Shown here: one piece after another, positions 1 through 9,062 of the stretch | Numbering within the stretch: position 1 is the stretch's first letter | Layout: every line of letters starts with the position of its first letter | Origin: Cytophagales bacterium Alg240-R148 | Lineage (GTDB): Bacteria > Bacteroidota > Bacteroidia > Cytophagales > Cyclobacteriaceae | Length of the DNA: 64,000 nt | Reading direction: 5' to 3' | NCBI GenBank assembly: GCA_900537185.1 | Contig: LS999827.1 | Span: forward strand, 811,001-875,000 | Made by a program: the position numbers and the translations under genes | Notes under the pieces: model-generated | The model's database searches: none | What the model saw: the letters and a program-made list of their open reading frames with translations, nothing else | What the model was told of the DNA's origin: nothing

Positions 1-1081
1 TTTTCATCCAACAGTTAACTCAAGTATTCTTAAGTTTTTGGCTTTTGAACAGATATTCAAAAATGCTTTGACCAGCATTCCTTTGGGTGGTGGCAAAGGT
101 GGATCGGACTTTGATCCAAAAGGAAAATCAGATGCAGAGGTCATGCGGTTCTGTCAAAACTTTATGATGGAACTATCCAAACACATTGGCCACAGAGTGG
201 ATGTGCCTGCAGGTGATATTGGCGTTGGCGGAAGAGAAATTGGTTATTTATTTGGTGCCTATAGAAAAATGGAAAATCAGTTTTCTGGGGTGCTTACCGG
301 AAAAGGGACCAATTGGGGCGGTAGTTTGATACGCCCAGAAGCCACTGGTTACGGTTTAATTTATTTTGCAGAAAACATGCTCGCAGAAAAGGGAGATAGT
401 TTTTCAGCTAAAAAATGTCTTGTATCTGGTTCGGGCAATGTGGCGCAGTTTGCCATGGAGAAAATCCTCGAATACAATGGGATTCCCGTTACAGCTTCTG
501 ACTCATCTGGGTTCATATACGACGAAGGTGGTATTAACTCTGAAAAATTAGAACACATTAAATACTTAAAGAACGTACGAAGAGGCCGTATTTCAGAATA
601 TGTAGACAAATATCCGTCTGCCACGTTTTATCCAAGAGATAAATCATTGGACCACAACCCAATGTGGGACATCAAAGCAGACTTGGCTTTTCCTTGCGCC
701 ACTCAAAATGAGATCAATGAAAAAGATGCTCGGAATATGGTCAACAACGGTATAGAATTGGTGGCAGAAGGTGCCAATATGCCTTGTGACAATGATGCCA
801 TTGAAATATTTAACGAGGCAGGCGTCAATTATGCACCAGGAAAAGCTTCCAACGCAGGTGGAGTTGCTACTTCTGGTTTGGAAATGGTGCAGAACTTTAC
901 TGGTTCGCATTGGACGAGCCAGGAAGTTGACAACAGATTAAGAACCATTATGAAAAGCATCCATGACAACTGTTTGACCTATGCCAAAGAGTACAAAATG
1001 GAAGGCAATTACCAAGCCGGCGCCAATATTGCTGGTTTTGTGAAAGTTGCGGACGCCATGGTAGCCCAAGGAATTATATAA
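1..1081 (+). CDS. gdhA: NADP-specific glutamate dehydrogenase, 3' part (5' end outside window)
   Basis: Interconverts glutamate with 2-oxoglutarate and ammonia in the cytoplasm, normally in the assimilatory direction for this NADP-type class. The reading frame is open from base 2, and its first residues (FHPTVNSSILKFLAFEQ) match the conserved family block, so the TTG at 38 is not the start; about 85-90 residues lie upstream of the window. Visible are the substrate-binding block GGGKGGSDFDPKGK, the VPAGDIGVGGRE segment with the catalytic Asp region, and the nucleotide-binding loop GSGNVAQFA. The C-terminus is complete and a hairpin terminator follows. A second, different glutamate dehydrogenase lies at 12136-13413. 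Confidence 0.93.
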   Translation, partial: FHPTVNSSILKFLAFEQIFKNALTSIPLGGGKGGSDFDPKGKSDAEVMRFCQNFMMELSKHIGHRVDVPAGDIGVGGREIGYLFGAYRKMENQFSGVLTGKGTNWGGSLIRPEATGYGLIYFAENMLAEKGDSFSAKKCLVSGSGNVAQFAMEKILEYNGIPVTASDSSGFIYDEGGINSEKLEHIKYLKNVRRGRISEYVDKYPSATFYPRDKSLDHNPMWDIKADLAFPCATQNEINEKDARNMVNNGIELVAEGANMPCDNDAIEIFNEAGVNYAPGKASNAGGVATSGLEMVQNFTGSHWTSQEVDNRLRTIMKSIHDNCLTYAKEYKMEGNYQAGANIAGFVKVADAMVAQGII

Positions 1082-1089
1082 AACTATTC

Positions 1090-1123
1090 AGCACCCTAAG
1101 TTTGTTTTAGGGTGCTACTTTTT
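1090..1123 (+). terminator. Rho-independent-like terminator after gdhA
   Basis: A perfect 10-base stem (AGCACCCTAA at 1090-1099, TTAGGGTGCT at 1107-1116) with a 7-base loop starts 8 bases after the gdhA stop. It is followed by a short T-rich stretch (ACTTTTTA). It most likely ends the gdhA transcript. Confidence 0.7.
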
Positions 1124-1420
1124 ACCCTCTATTGTTTCCAACACTTTCTTTTCCTACTGAATTAATAGCTGATCATAACACTGCAGCAAGTACCAGTGCA
1201 AGTGCGAAACCGAACTCCTACTAGTTGTTCCATTTTGTCTTATAGCATCAATTTGACTCTTTTATTTGCAAAAAAACGCAAAAATCAGAGTTGAAAACCA
1301 AAGAAATAAAAAAGAAAGCTTAGTTTTGAGATTATGTTGGTAATTGGACAGCATAAAGTTTAATCTAAACTGATTTTGTTTTGGGCTTCAACCTTCGAAC
1401 AAAGCGAATAAAATAAATAA
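1124..1420. other. Non-coding stretch between gdhA terminator and hydroxylase gene
   Basis: About 300 bases with no convincing gene or RNA. It is AT-rich and has a TAGTTTTG at 1321-1328 that fits the TAnnTTTG minus-7 element. The nearest TTG (1291-1293) is 27 bases upstream, outside the usual spacing, so I do not call a promoter. Nothing else is recognised. Confidence 0.4.
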
Positions 1421-2488
1421 ATGGAAAAATTGAAGATGGCTGTTGAGAACTTTTTTCTCAAGAGTGAATGGCTGGATATTGTGCGCAATCTAGATATACA
1501 AAACCCCCTTTGGCCTTGGGGCGTTGGTGCCTTTGTCACTTTAATTCTTTTAGAAATATTGGTAAGTCTGAAATACGACAAACACCTATACAAGTGGAAG
1601 GACTTTGCTTCTAGTTTGTCTATGGGGGCGGGTGCCGTAGTACTAGCAACCTTTACTAAAGTGGCTTCCATTGCACTCTTCTTTGTTGTATATGATTTTT
1701 TTAACCCGATTGCACCAGGGTTAAGCGGAGATGTTGTAAATCCTTTGATAGACATAAGCCACCGCGTCAATATTATTGGAGGGTATACCCCATTTGGTTT
1801 TCAATGGTACATGTTTGTTATTTGTCAGTTTTGGGATGATTTCAACTACTATTGGCACCACAGGTTAAGCCATACCGTGCGGTTGCTTTGGGCAGCACAT
1901 ATTGTACACCATTCCTCTGAAAATTTCAACCTAGGAACTGCTGTTAGGAACGGTTGGTTCACCTTGTTTTACAAACCCATCTTTTGGTTGTGGTTGCCGG
2001 CTATTGGTTTTCACCCAGTAATGGTAGCTACATGCTTGGCCATCCAAGCTCTATGGCAATTTCAATTGCACTCCAAATTTATACCACACCTAGGGTTTTT
2101 GGAAATTTTCATGAACACACACAAACAACACCAGGCGCACCATTCGTCGAACATAGAATATTTGGACACCAACCACGGTGGTTATTTGAATATATTTGAT
2201 CGAATTTTTGGTACCCATATGACATTGGACGAAGAGAAAATCGAAACCAAATACGGTGTTTTACATCCACCTGAATCTTATAATCCATTGGTCATTGTTT
2301 CACATGAATACAGGGATATTTGGAAAGATGTGAAAAAGTCAAAAAGCTTTAAAGAAGGTTTTATGTATGTATTTGGACCTCCAGGATGGAGCCCAGATGG
2401 ATCTACTTTAACCGCAAAACAAATGCAAAGACAATTAAAGGAACAAAGAAAATCAGCGGTCCTCAGCAATAATGTCAAAGCTGCTTAA
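1421..2488 (+). CDS. Sterol desaturase / fatty acid hydroxylase family membrane protein
   Basis: A 355-residue integral membrane di-iron oxygenase that probably hydroxylates or desaturates a lipid; the substrate cannot be read from sequence. The family's histidine clusters are present: HHRLSH (146-151), HIVHHSSE (160-167), HKQHQAHH (234-241), and an NHGG near 251-254, all typical of PF04116. Hydrophobic segments lie around 31-50, 66-92, 126-140 and 178-210. The start is the ATG at 1421; an alternative in-frame ATG lies six codons on. The gene is flanked by terminators on both sides, so it is probably monocistronic. Confidence 0.88.
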   Translation: MEKLKMAVENFFLKSEWLDIVRNLDIQNPLWPWGVGAFVTLILLEILVSLKYDKHLYKWKDFASSLSMGAGAVVLATFTKVASIALFFVVYDFFNPIAPGLSGDVVNPLIDISHRVNIIGGYTPFGFQWYMFVICQFWDDFNYYWHHRLSHTVRLLWAAHIVHHSSENFNLGTAVRNGWFTLFYKPIFWLWLPAIGFHPVMVATCLAIQALWQFQLHSKFIPHLGFLEIFMNTHKQHQAHHSSNIEYLDTNHGGYLNIFDRIFGTHMTLDEEKIETKYGVLHPPESYNPLVIVSHEYRDIWKDVKKSKSFKEGFMYVFGPPGWSPDGSTLTAKQMQRQLKEQRKSAVLSNNVKAA

Positions 2489-2494
2489 AAACAC

Positions 2495-2526
2495 AAAAGG
2501 AGGCCTAATAAGGCCTCCTTTTTTTA
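2495..2526. terminator. Bidirectional hairpin terminator between convergent genes
   Basis: A 12-base stem (AAAAGGAGGCCT at 2495-2506, AGGCCTCCTTTT at 2511-2522) with a four-base AATA loop sits seven bases after the hydroxylase stop and four bases beyond the stop of the minus-strand gene ending at 2530. T runs follow the stem on both strands, so it can serve both convergent genes. Confidence 0.85.
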
Positions 2527-2529
2527 TTT

Positions 2530-3333
2530 CTAATTCAGAATTTTCTGAATCTTGCTTTTTATTTCATCCGGAACCAGCGTTTCGCTTTCTCCAGTAGCGG
2601 CATCGTAAAAGTACAAATCTGTGGGTTCCACATTAAATTGAAACCTACCATCGCCATTGATGTCTTTTCCAGTACGGACATATATTTTGCTGGTCTTTTT
2701 TAAAGGGCTGAAGGATTGTACGGTTTGGTTTTCAAAAGTTAATTCACGCACTTCTAAAGTATTCACATTGAATACAAATAAACTCTGGAAATCGTCCTCA
2801 TTAAGTATGCCATCTTTATTCAGGTCTCTGTTGGTTCCTTTGAATAAGATTAATTTAGAAGAATCAATTTTTAGGTATGCCCATTCGGAAATGGCTATTT
2901 TAGTATCAAATATTGGCGTTTTTAAGTCTTTCGAATAATCAATCAAAACAAAGTTATTGTACAAGCCATAAAAGCTAGAATAAGCATAATCAGAAGATAA
3001 ATATTGTTTGGAATCAAAATTCAAACCAGCAGCAGCCGTTCTATTGATTTTTGATTTTTGGTTTTTTTGTCCGATTGGAATTAAAAATATGGGTTGCAAT
3101 GTGTCTAGTTGGTAAGGTTCTAAAACACTTATCTGTTGAGAAAAAGAAAATGTACTGGTATCCACCACTTGGTTTTGATCTACTACAACCCCTTCTCTAC
3201 CCTGGTTGTTGTTGCGACCAAATTGCTCCACTATGAAAAAAAATAAAGACCCCAATAGAACTGTGGCCAACCCAACTACTGCAAGGGTACCTAAAATGGC
3301 CAATAATTTTTCGTTGTATTTTTTTAAATCCAT
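2530..3333 (-). CDS. Membrane-anchored hypothetical protein with two EF-hand-like loops
   Basis: A 267-residue protein of unknown function. A single hydrophobic segment near residues 11-35 should anchor it in the inner membrane, with the remainder probably periplasmic. Two Asp/Asn-rich loops resemble calcium-binding EF-hand or dockerin loops: DLNKDGILNEDD (170-181) and DINGDGRFQFNVE (224-236). Each lies in a similar context (value, loop, then a beta-rich segment), suggesting a repeated beta structure. It is the last gene of a three-gene minus-strand run (3872-4483, 3389-3865, this gene), with a 55-base gap before it. No enzymatic motif is seen. Confidence 0.75.
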   Translation of the reverse strand: MDLKKYNEKLLAILGTLAVVGLATVLLGSLFFFIVEQFGRNNNQGREGVVVDQNQVVDTSTFSFSQQISVLEPYQLDTLQPIFLIPIGQKNQKSKINRTAAAGLNFDSKQYLSSDYAYSSFYGLYNNFVLIDYSKDLKTPIFDTKIAISEWAYLKIDSSKLILFKGTNRDLNKDGILNEDDFQSLFVFNVNTLEVRELTFENQTVQSFSPLKKTSKIYVRTGKDINGDGRFQFNVEPTDLYFYDAATGESETLVPDEIKSKIQKILN

Positions 3334-3388
3334 TTTTATTGCTGTTTTCTTGAAATTCGTTGAATAATTATTTTTATAACCTTACCGC

Positions 3389-3865
3389 TTAGACACCATT
3401 GGCTATGTTTTCCAGGTGCCGTTTCATTCCTTCATGGGAGGCAATAAACCCTAGTTTTTCATAAAACCTCAAAGCCTCGGGCCTCAATTTATCTGTTGTC
3501 AACTGAAGCACATGAGCACCTCTTTCCTCGGCTCTTTTTATTGCCCATTGAATCAAGACTTCTCCCAAACCTTTGCCTCTTTGGTCGTTCCTGATTCTAA
3601 CCCCTTCCACTTGGGCCCGCACCCCCCCTTGGTAGGTCAAATATTGAATAAAAGAAAGTTGCATGGTACCAATTACTGTGCCCTGCTTATCGGTCATTAC
3701 TACCAATTCTTGCTGTGGATCCGCTTGGATTCTTTCAAAAGCCAATACATAAGGAGTTGGCAATGGCTCGGTGTTGTTCTCCCGTTTACTTCCTAAAGGA
3801 TCCTGTGCCAATAGAGCAACGATGGCTGTAAGGTCCGCAATGTTAGCAGTTCTAATGGTCTCCAT
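3389..3865 (-). CDS. GNAT family N-acetyltransferase
   Basis: A 158-residue cytoplasmic acyltransferase of the GNAT fold. The acetyl-CoA pyrophosphate-binding motif is QRGKGLG (95-101), followed by the helix and the C-terminal block EALRFYEKLGF (130-140) typical of motif B. The acceptor (small molecule, amino acid or protein) cannot be assigned. The ATG at 3865 lies six bases after the stop of the upstream gene (3872-4483), suggesting co-transcription. Confidence 0.88.
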   Translation of the reverse strand: METIRTANIADLTAIVALLAQDPLGSKRENNTEPLPTPYVLAFERIQADPQQELVVMTDKQGTVIGTMQLSFIQYLTYQGGVRAQVEGVRIRNDQRGKGLGEVLIQWAIKRAEERGAHVLQLTTDKLRPEALRFYEKLGFIASHEGMKRHLENIANGV

Positions 3866-3871
3866 TTTTTA

Positions 3872-4483
3872 TCAATACAATACTTTCATAAGGTCTACTA
3901 CTTTATCAATTTTCGGGAATTTTTGTTTTTCAAATCCCTTTATTTTTGAGCATAATTCTACCGAGTGAAATGCTCCTAAGGATTTAAAAACATAGTGCCT
4001 TTCTTTATACAAACGGGCGCTACCCCTGCTCAAAGTATGGTCCAACTTACCATTAATTTTTATTTCCACCACTTGCTTCTCTTTCAAATTACACAGTTTG
4101 TAACTGTCTCGCTTAGGTTCTCCAATAGTAAAATAATCATACATTAAATGTACTTCTATGGCCTCTCCTTTTTGTATAAAGCGAAATATTTCAAAAGATT
4201 TTTGGCCTCTTGTTATATTGAACATGGAAGTCGATTCTACCGCATCGGTACCTGGGTGAAATATAATTAGATTGGAAGTTTTTAACGCCACAGAATTTAT
4301 ATCTTGGTGGACTTTTATAACACCCTCCTTGGTGGATTCGAACGACCTATTATAGGTATTGGGCCATTGCGAAATGGCCTTGCGCTGCTCGTACGATTTT
4401 TGATCTTTGTTGTATTCTATGGTCTTATGAAAAACCTCCACCAAATATTTGGGGTACTTAAAATTTAGAATATTGGAAACCAT
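3872..4483 (-). CDS. Hypothetical protein, 203 residues
   Basis: I do not recognise this family. The product is soluble, rich in Lys and Tyr, without signal peptide or membrane segment, and starts at the ATG at 4483. The central region (about 55-170) looks like alternating beta strands. It lies six bases upstream of the GNAT gene on the same strand, so the two are probably co-transcribed. Its coding status rests on length, the clean ATG start and tight spacing rather than on homology. Confidence 0.65.
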   Translation of the reverse strand: MVSNILNFKYPKYLVEVFHKTIEYNKDQKSYEQRKAISQWPNTYNRSFESTKEGVIKVHQDINSVALKTSNLIIFHPGTDAVESTSMFNITRGQKSFEIFRFIQKGEAIEVHLMYDYFTIGEPKRDSYKLCNLKEKQVVEIKINGKLDHTLSRGSARLYKERHYVFKSLGAFHSVELCSKIKGFEKQKFPKIDKVVDLMKVLY

Positions 4484-4596
4484 TGTATGGAAAAATAAAA
4501 AATTCTGCCTCTAAATAAAAAATTTAACACAAATAGTGCCTGTTCCGCGAAAAGCCCTCGATCTGTCAGGTACAGGACATAATGCGCCAATGCTTT

Positions 4597-4626
4597 TTGA
4601 AATTAAATATGCAAACCTTAATATTG
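4597..4626 (+). promoter_or_regulatory. Bacteroidota-type promoter candidate for the 4648 lipoprotein gene
   Basis: TTG (4597-4599), a 19-base spacer, then TAATATTG (4619-4626), a one-base variant of TAnnTTTG. It predicts a start of transcription near 4633, about 15 bases before the ATG at 4648, and so argues against the upstream in-frame ATG at 4582. Confidence 0.4.
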
Positions 4627-4647
4627 GTCTTTTTAAAACCCATTCCT

Positions 4648-5436
4648 ATGAAAAAATTAAGTTTTGTGGCTGTGCTGGTCTTTGCCTTTTCTTGCAATGA
4701 AACAACCCAAACATCGCAACCCGCCGATGCGGTTGCCGCTGAGACCGATGCCCAAGGAAGCAACCAAGAGCACCATTCTGTAACGGTTGATAAAGTGTTT
4801 GAAGCACATGGCAGTTACGACCTCTGGAACCAAATGAACCATTTCTCTTACAATTCCAAGGGAAGTACCACCACAGTACAACTAAAAAGCAGACATACAT
4901 TAATTCAGTCGGACGAGCAAACGGTTGGTTTTGATGGCGAACAGGTATGGGTCCATCCTCCCAGCGAGAACGCTGAAAGACAAAAAATGCGGTACAATTT
5001 GATGTTTTACTTTTTAGGGTTTCCATTTATTGTTGGTGATCCTGGCATCGTTTATGACGATTTGCCTGCCACCAACCTTGCTGGTAAGACATACAACCTA
5101 ATTAAAATTAGCTACCACGACGGTGTTGGAGATTCTCCCAAAGACAACTACATACTTTGTATCAACCCTGACAACAACCAAATGGAATGGCTGATGTATA
5201 CTGCTACTTTTGGAGGAGAAGAAACCAAAAACAAGTACAGTTTAATCCAATACAACGGGTGGCAAGAGGTGAATGGATTGAAATTGCCAACAGAATTACA
5301 ATGGTACCAATATGAAAACAACCAAGTTGGAGAACCAAGAGGAGAACCTTTTGTAATAAGCGACTTAAAAATTGAAAAGTCGATGCCACATGACTCTTTG
5401 TTTGCTGCCCCAGAAGGTGCTCAAATTTTAAAATAA
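4648..5436 (+). CDS. DUF6503-like lipoprotein
   Basis: A 262-residue exported protein of unknown function. It begins with a lipoprotein signal peptide (MKKLSFVAVLVFAFSC) whose lipobox Cys is residue 16, and continues with an Asn/Gln/Ala-rich linker. The in-frame ATG at 4582 would add 22 residues ahead of a perfectly placed signal peptide, so the ATG at 4648 is chosen. The rest is a beta-rich domain with many aromatic residues, resembling Bacteroidota outer-membrane lipoprotein-sorting-like (DUF6503) proteins. That family name comes from memory of the sequence pattern and is moderately certain. Confidence 0.8.
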   Translation: MKKLSFVAVLVFAFSCNETTQTSQPADAVAAETDAQGSNQEHHSVTVDKVFEAHGSYDLWNQMNHFSYNSKGSTTTVQLKSRHTLIQSDEQTVGFDGEQVWVHPPSENAERQKMRYNLMFYFLGFPFIVGDPGIVYDDLPATNLAGKTYNLIKISYHDGVGDSPKDNYILCINPDNNQMEWLMYTATFGGEETKNKYSLIQYNGWQEVNGLKLPTELQWYQYENNQVGEPRGEPFVISDLKIEKSMPHDSLFAAPEGAQILK

Positions 5437-5454
5437 AACGAATAAGTAGCTATT

Positions 5455-6630
5455 TTACTTTTGTTTAACAAACACCAACCCCAAAATAGGGCCAATGGAC
5501 AACAACATAAACACCGAAGAATGGGCGTATAGCGTGTAAAAATAATCCATAAGGTGGATGCTTAAGATGGTTATAGAAAACCCGACTGAATTGACAATAG
5601 TTAAAGCAGTACCTTTGATTTGTATGGGAGCACGCTGCGCAACCAGAGTAGAAAACATTGGGGAATCCGCTATAACCACCATACCCCAAAACAATAAAAA
5701 CAAACAAAGGGGCACAAAAGCAGCAAAGGACAGAAACAAAGGGCTCAACAGACAGCATATGGTGGAAAGCCCTAAAGAGACGTAGGCGGTGGTCCCCGCA
5801 CCTAGCCTTTTAGCGGTATACCCAGCTAGTACACAAGAAATGCTGCCGGCTCCAATAACCAAAAAAGCTACAAAAGAATAAACCGACGCCGATTGGACCA
5901 TTGCGTTGCGGTGTTGTAACATAATCGGCACAAAAGCCCAAAACGCATACAACTCCCACATATGTCCAAAATAACCCACTGCAGCTGCTCTAAATTTTCT
6001 ATTCTTAAAAACATCAAAAAACGAACCTAGAAAAAACTGGGTGCTTTTTTTTCTATAAGGGCCATCCGGAACCAACAACACCATGGCCAAACCTCCTAGT
6101 GCAGCCAGTGCGGAAGTAGTAAAAATAACAGTCTTCCATGGAAGTGCACCCCAAGCAGCAACCGACCTAATGAGGTGTGGAAGCGCTGTACCCAACACCA
6201 AAGCACCCACCAAAAACCCCAAGGATAAGCCAAGCCCTTTTTCAAAATAATCCGATGCGATTTTCATACCTACCGGATAAATACCTGCAAGGCCCAACCC
6301 AACACCAAACCTACACGCCATTAACACACCAAAGCTAAGCCCATTCTGTAATAGAATTAAGTTAATTATTGCTCCGAAAATGGCACTTACAAAAAAAACT
6401 TTGGAAGGCGATAACCGATCGGCAATGGACAGTACAGCAAAAAGTAAAGTTCCTATTATAAACCCCAATTGAACCGCTGTTGTTAACCCACTTACCGAGG
6501 ATTCTTCCATGGCATTGGATTTAATTAAATCTGGTAACACTGCGTTGCCTGCAAACCACAGGGAAGTGCAAAAAAATTGTGCAACAATAATAGTAGGTAA
6601 AATGTAGGGTTTGGTATTTGTCGCTACCAT
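5455..6630 (-). CDS. MFS transporter
   Basis: A 391-residue polytopic inner-membrane carrier with about 12 hydrophobic segments in two halves, typical of the major facilitator superfamily. The cytoplasmic loop after the sixth helix (PDGPYRKKSTQ) separates the halves. Substrate is unknown; the sequence resembles CynX/NimT-like or nitrate/drug carriers but has no diagnostic motif I can name. It is converging on the lipoprotein gene ending at 5436, with 18 bases between stops and no clear terminator. Confidence 0.85.
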   Translation of the reverse strand: MVATNTKPYILPTIIVAQFFCTSLWFAGNAVLPDLIKSNAMEESSVSGLTTAVQLGFIIGTLLFAVLSIADRLSPSKVFFVSAIFGAIINLILLQNGLSFGVLMACRFGVGLGLAGIYPVGMKIASDYFEKGLGLSLGFLVGALVLGTALPHLIRSVAAWGALPWKTVIFTTSALAALGGLAMVLLVPDGPYRKKSTQFFLGSFFDVFKNRKFRAAAVGYFGHMWELYAFWAFVPIMLQHRNAMVQSASVYSFVAFLVIGAGSISCVLAGYTAKRLGAGTTAYVSLGLSTICCLLSPLFLSFAAFVPLCLFLLFWGMVVIADSPMFSTLVAQRAPIQIKGTALTIVNSVGFSITILSIHLMDYFYTLYAHSSVFMLLSIGPILGLVFVKQK

Positions 6631-6759
6631 AACTTCAATATAAATAAAGATCCACCTGCCAACAAATTCTAATAAGTATACCGACGGTTAGGTCATTTAG
6701 GAGACCTTTTTAGGATATTTTGACCAGGTGATTCTGACAGAATTGTCTATTGTCCGCTT

Positions 6760-7143
6760 TTATTGTACCTCTTTGGGATGGTTCATAAATAAGTAGGCAA
6801 AGGACAGTCCAAAAATAGTATAACCAATGCTCAGCACCAACAAGAGCCAATGCTGGTTGGTCGTCACGAGTTTAATTAACGCCATCCCTCCAATTAAAAA
6901 ATGTGCAAAATTACCCATGCACAAAGGCCTTTGGTATATGCCTCCCATTCGCGCTCCTTTTGCCATCCAGTTGTTCACTGCCGAACCAACATACAATGCT
7001 CCCAGTAATTGAAAAACAATGGTACTCCATTCGTTTGGCTCAATGTGCAAGACACTATTGGATTCTTCTGGTAAAAAAGTAAGCAATGTCCCAATTACAA
7101 ACTGAAACAAACTACTTGACATTAAAACTATCTTACTATTCAT
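6760..7143 (-). CDS. Small four-helix membrane protein, unknown function
   Basis: A 127-residue protein with four predicted hydrophobic segments (about 5-24, 40-60, 77-95, 100-120). It resembles small uncharacterised Bacteroidota membrane proteins; no catalytic motif is seen. It sits 129 bases upstream of the MFS gene on the same strand, so linkage is uncertain. Confidence 0.7.
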   Translation of the reverse strand: MNSKIVLMSSSLFQFVIGTLLTFLPEESNSVLHIEPNEWSTIVFQLLGALYVGSAVNNWMAKGARMGGIYQRPLCMGNFAHFLIGGMALIKLVTTNQHWLLLVLSIGYTIFGLSFAYLFMNHPKEVQ

Positions 7144-7298
7144 CTCTACCTAATTTAATTTTGTAAAAGTAGACCAAATTTTCAAATTAAGGCAACCTAA
7201 ATATGGTTTCCACAACTTAATTGGTGCAGTCTTCAATATTAATGGTTATATTGATACAATAGTTGCTTCTTAAAGTACAACAGGATGAACAGAACATT

Positions 7299-8036
7299 GT
7301 GACTAAGATAATCAGCATTGCGAACAACAAAGGCGGCGTTGGAAAAACAACTTCTGCGGCAAACCTTGCTTTTGCATTGGGAAGAAGGTTCAAAACCCTT
7401 ATGATTGATTTGGACCCTCAATGCAATTTATCGGTAGGATTAGGGTTTAAAAATTGTCCTGAAAATATTGGTAGCTACATCAAAGACCTTATTCATTATC
7501 GACAACCTCAAATTCATCCACTAAAAATTAATAACTACGTCGAAATAATTCCTGGAGACCCCGATTTGTTAAAGATTGAAAATTTGATGCATGAAAATGC
7601 CAATGGTGAGTTTATGATGCGGCAAATTATATCTTATATCAAACAAGACTACGACATCATCATCATTGATTGTCCGCCGGTCATGAACTCTTTGTGCATC
7701 AATGCGCTGAACGCATGCAACTTGCTGTTGATCCCGGCCAAACCGGAACTTTTTTCTTTGCAAGGAGTAGAAACAATTGAACGTTTTCTCGCGTCTAGAA
7801 ATTTACCTTTCAAAATTTTCTTCAACCAGGTTAATACCCGCTCTACCCACCACAAAAAATTGATGAAGGAAATTGAAAGCAAATATACAACATTCACGTT
7901 GCACAGCTATGTAAGAAACAATGTTGCATTGTCCGAAGCTTTTTCTGAGGCCACCAGTATTTTTCACTACAAAACAGAGAGCATTGGTGCCAAGGATTTT
8001 GTAAGCCTTTCGGACGAAATCACCCAATACATCTAA
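7299..8036 (+). CDS. ParA family ATPase, orphan
   Basis: A 245-residue Walker-type ATPase of the ParA/Soj class, which moves DNA or protein cargo through ATP-driven binding to the nucleoid. The deviant Walker A box NNKGGVGKTT, the A' box IDLDPQ and the Walker B box IIIDCPP are all present. The frame opens at a TTG (7263), but homologues start immediately before the first strand, so the GTG at 7299 (product MTKIISIANNKGG) is preferred. No parB or centromere-like repeat is visible on either side, so this is unlikely to be the main chromosomal partition pair. A terminator follows. Confidence 0.85.
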   Translation: MTKIISIANNKGGVGKTTSAANLAFALGRRFKTLMIDLDPQCNLSVGLGFKNCPENIGSYIKDLIHYRQPQIHPLKINNYVEIIPGDPDLLKIENLMHENANGEFMMRQIISYIKQDYDIIIIDCPPVMNSLCINALNACNLLLIPAKPELFSLQGVETIERFLASRNLPFKIFFNQVNTRSTHHKKLMKEIESKYTTFTLHSYVRNNVALSEAFSEATSIFHYKTESIGAKDFVSLSDEITQYI

Positions 8037-8131
8037 AAAGATATAAAATAAATGGCGCGGATTACAACCTTTTGCTGCTGAGGGTTGTCTAACCAGTATC
8101 AGAAAAATCTCATATAATAATGTCGTTTGAG

Positions 8132-8160
8132 AGGGCTTTTATACGAAAAGCCCTTTTTCT
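8132..8160 (+). terminator. Rho-independent terminator after parA-like gene
   Basis: A nine-base stem (AGGGCTTTT at 8132-8140, AAAAGCCCT at 8146-8154) with a five-base loop and a T-rich tail on the plus strand. The minus strand lacks a T run, so it serves the ParA gene rather than the convergent permease gene. Confidence 0.75.
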
Positions 8161-8185
8161 TTTTCCACCAGTTTGTAAATTCTTT

Positions 8186-9061
8186 TTACTTTTTATTGGC
8201 CAAAAAGACTCCAAATGAAATTACACCCATTCCTACCACATGGTTTAAACCAATTTGCTCTTGGTCTAAAAACCCCCAAATTAATGCCACAATGGGAATT
8301 AAATAGGTTACACTGCTGCTAAAAACAGGGTTGGTAATCTGAATCAGGTGGTTAAAAAGAATTAGCGCAACAGCAGTACCTACCACTCCTAACACCAACA
8401 TGTACCCCAACGCAAGCATGGCTCCTTCTTGTTGGACATGAACCGTAAAATCAGAAAACAAAAATAAATAAAGCAACGAAGGCACCGATACCAACACCAA
8501 AGAAACGCCAGTAATACTGACCGCTTTTACATCGCTCAAATAGTACTTTACTAGATTGATGTTGCTCCCGTATAATATGGTCGCTGCAATTACGAAAAGG
8601 GCGTATACGTTGATGCCAGAAAAAGCACTTCCATCTTTTAATGTCATTAAATAGACCGTCCCCGCAAAACCCAAAGCCAATCCTCCCGCCATTTTGCCAT
8701 TGATTTTGGCTTTGAAAAACACCACCCCCATTAACAAGGCAAAAATTGGGGTGAGGGCATTCAACATACCCGCCAAAGAACTATTGATCTGCGTTTGCGC
8801 AGTAGCAAATAAGAATGCTGGGAAAAAACTACCTACCAAACCAGCTACAAACAATAGTTTCCATTGTTTCTTCGAAATGGAATTGTAATTTTTGATAAAA
8901 ACTGGCAACAAAAATATTCCTGCAAAAACAATCCTTAACGCTCCCACCTCCCCAGCAGAATACACTTGCAACCCCTTCTTGATAAGAATAAATGAGGTGC
9001 CCCAAATAATGGCCAATAGAACCAGCAAAGACCAGGCTAAAAAATTATTGTTTTTTTTCAT
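8186..9061 (-). CDS. EamA/DMT family permease
   Basis: A 291-residue membrane protein with ten hydrophobic segments arranged as two EamA repeats, typical of the drug/metabolite transporter superfamily. The first helix carries the common AIIWGTSFI signature. The longer frame begins at 9094, but the ATG at 9061 (MKKNNNFLAW) is preferred because the extension would overlap the dus gene and adds no recognisable sequence. It lies directly downstream of the dihydrouridine synthase gene with about one base between them, so co-transcription is likely. The substrate is unknown. Confidence 0.85.
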   Translation of the reverse strand: MKKNNNFLAWSLLVLLAIIWGTSFILIKKGLQVYSAGEVGALRIVFAGIFLLPVFIKNYNSISKKQWKLLFVAGLVGSFFPAFLFATAQTQINSSLAGMLNALTPIFALLMGVVFFKAKINGKMAGGLALGFAGTVYLMTLKDGSAFSGINVYALFVIAATILYGSNINLVKYYLSDVKAVSITGVSLVLVSVPSLLYLFLFSDFTVHVQQEGAMLALGYMLVLGVVGTAVALILFNHLIQITNPVFSSSVTYLIPIVALIWGFLDQEQIGLNHVVGMGVISFGVFLANKK

Positions 9062-9062
9062 T

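Noticed and set aside
4582-4647. Upstream in-frame ATG that would extend the lipoprotein by 22 residues
   Set aside because: It would bury a well-formed lipoprotein signal peptide, and the likely minus-7 element lies within the extension.
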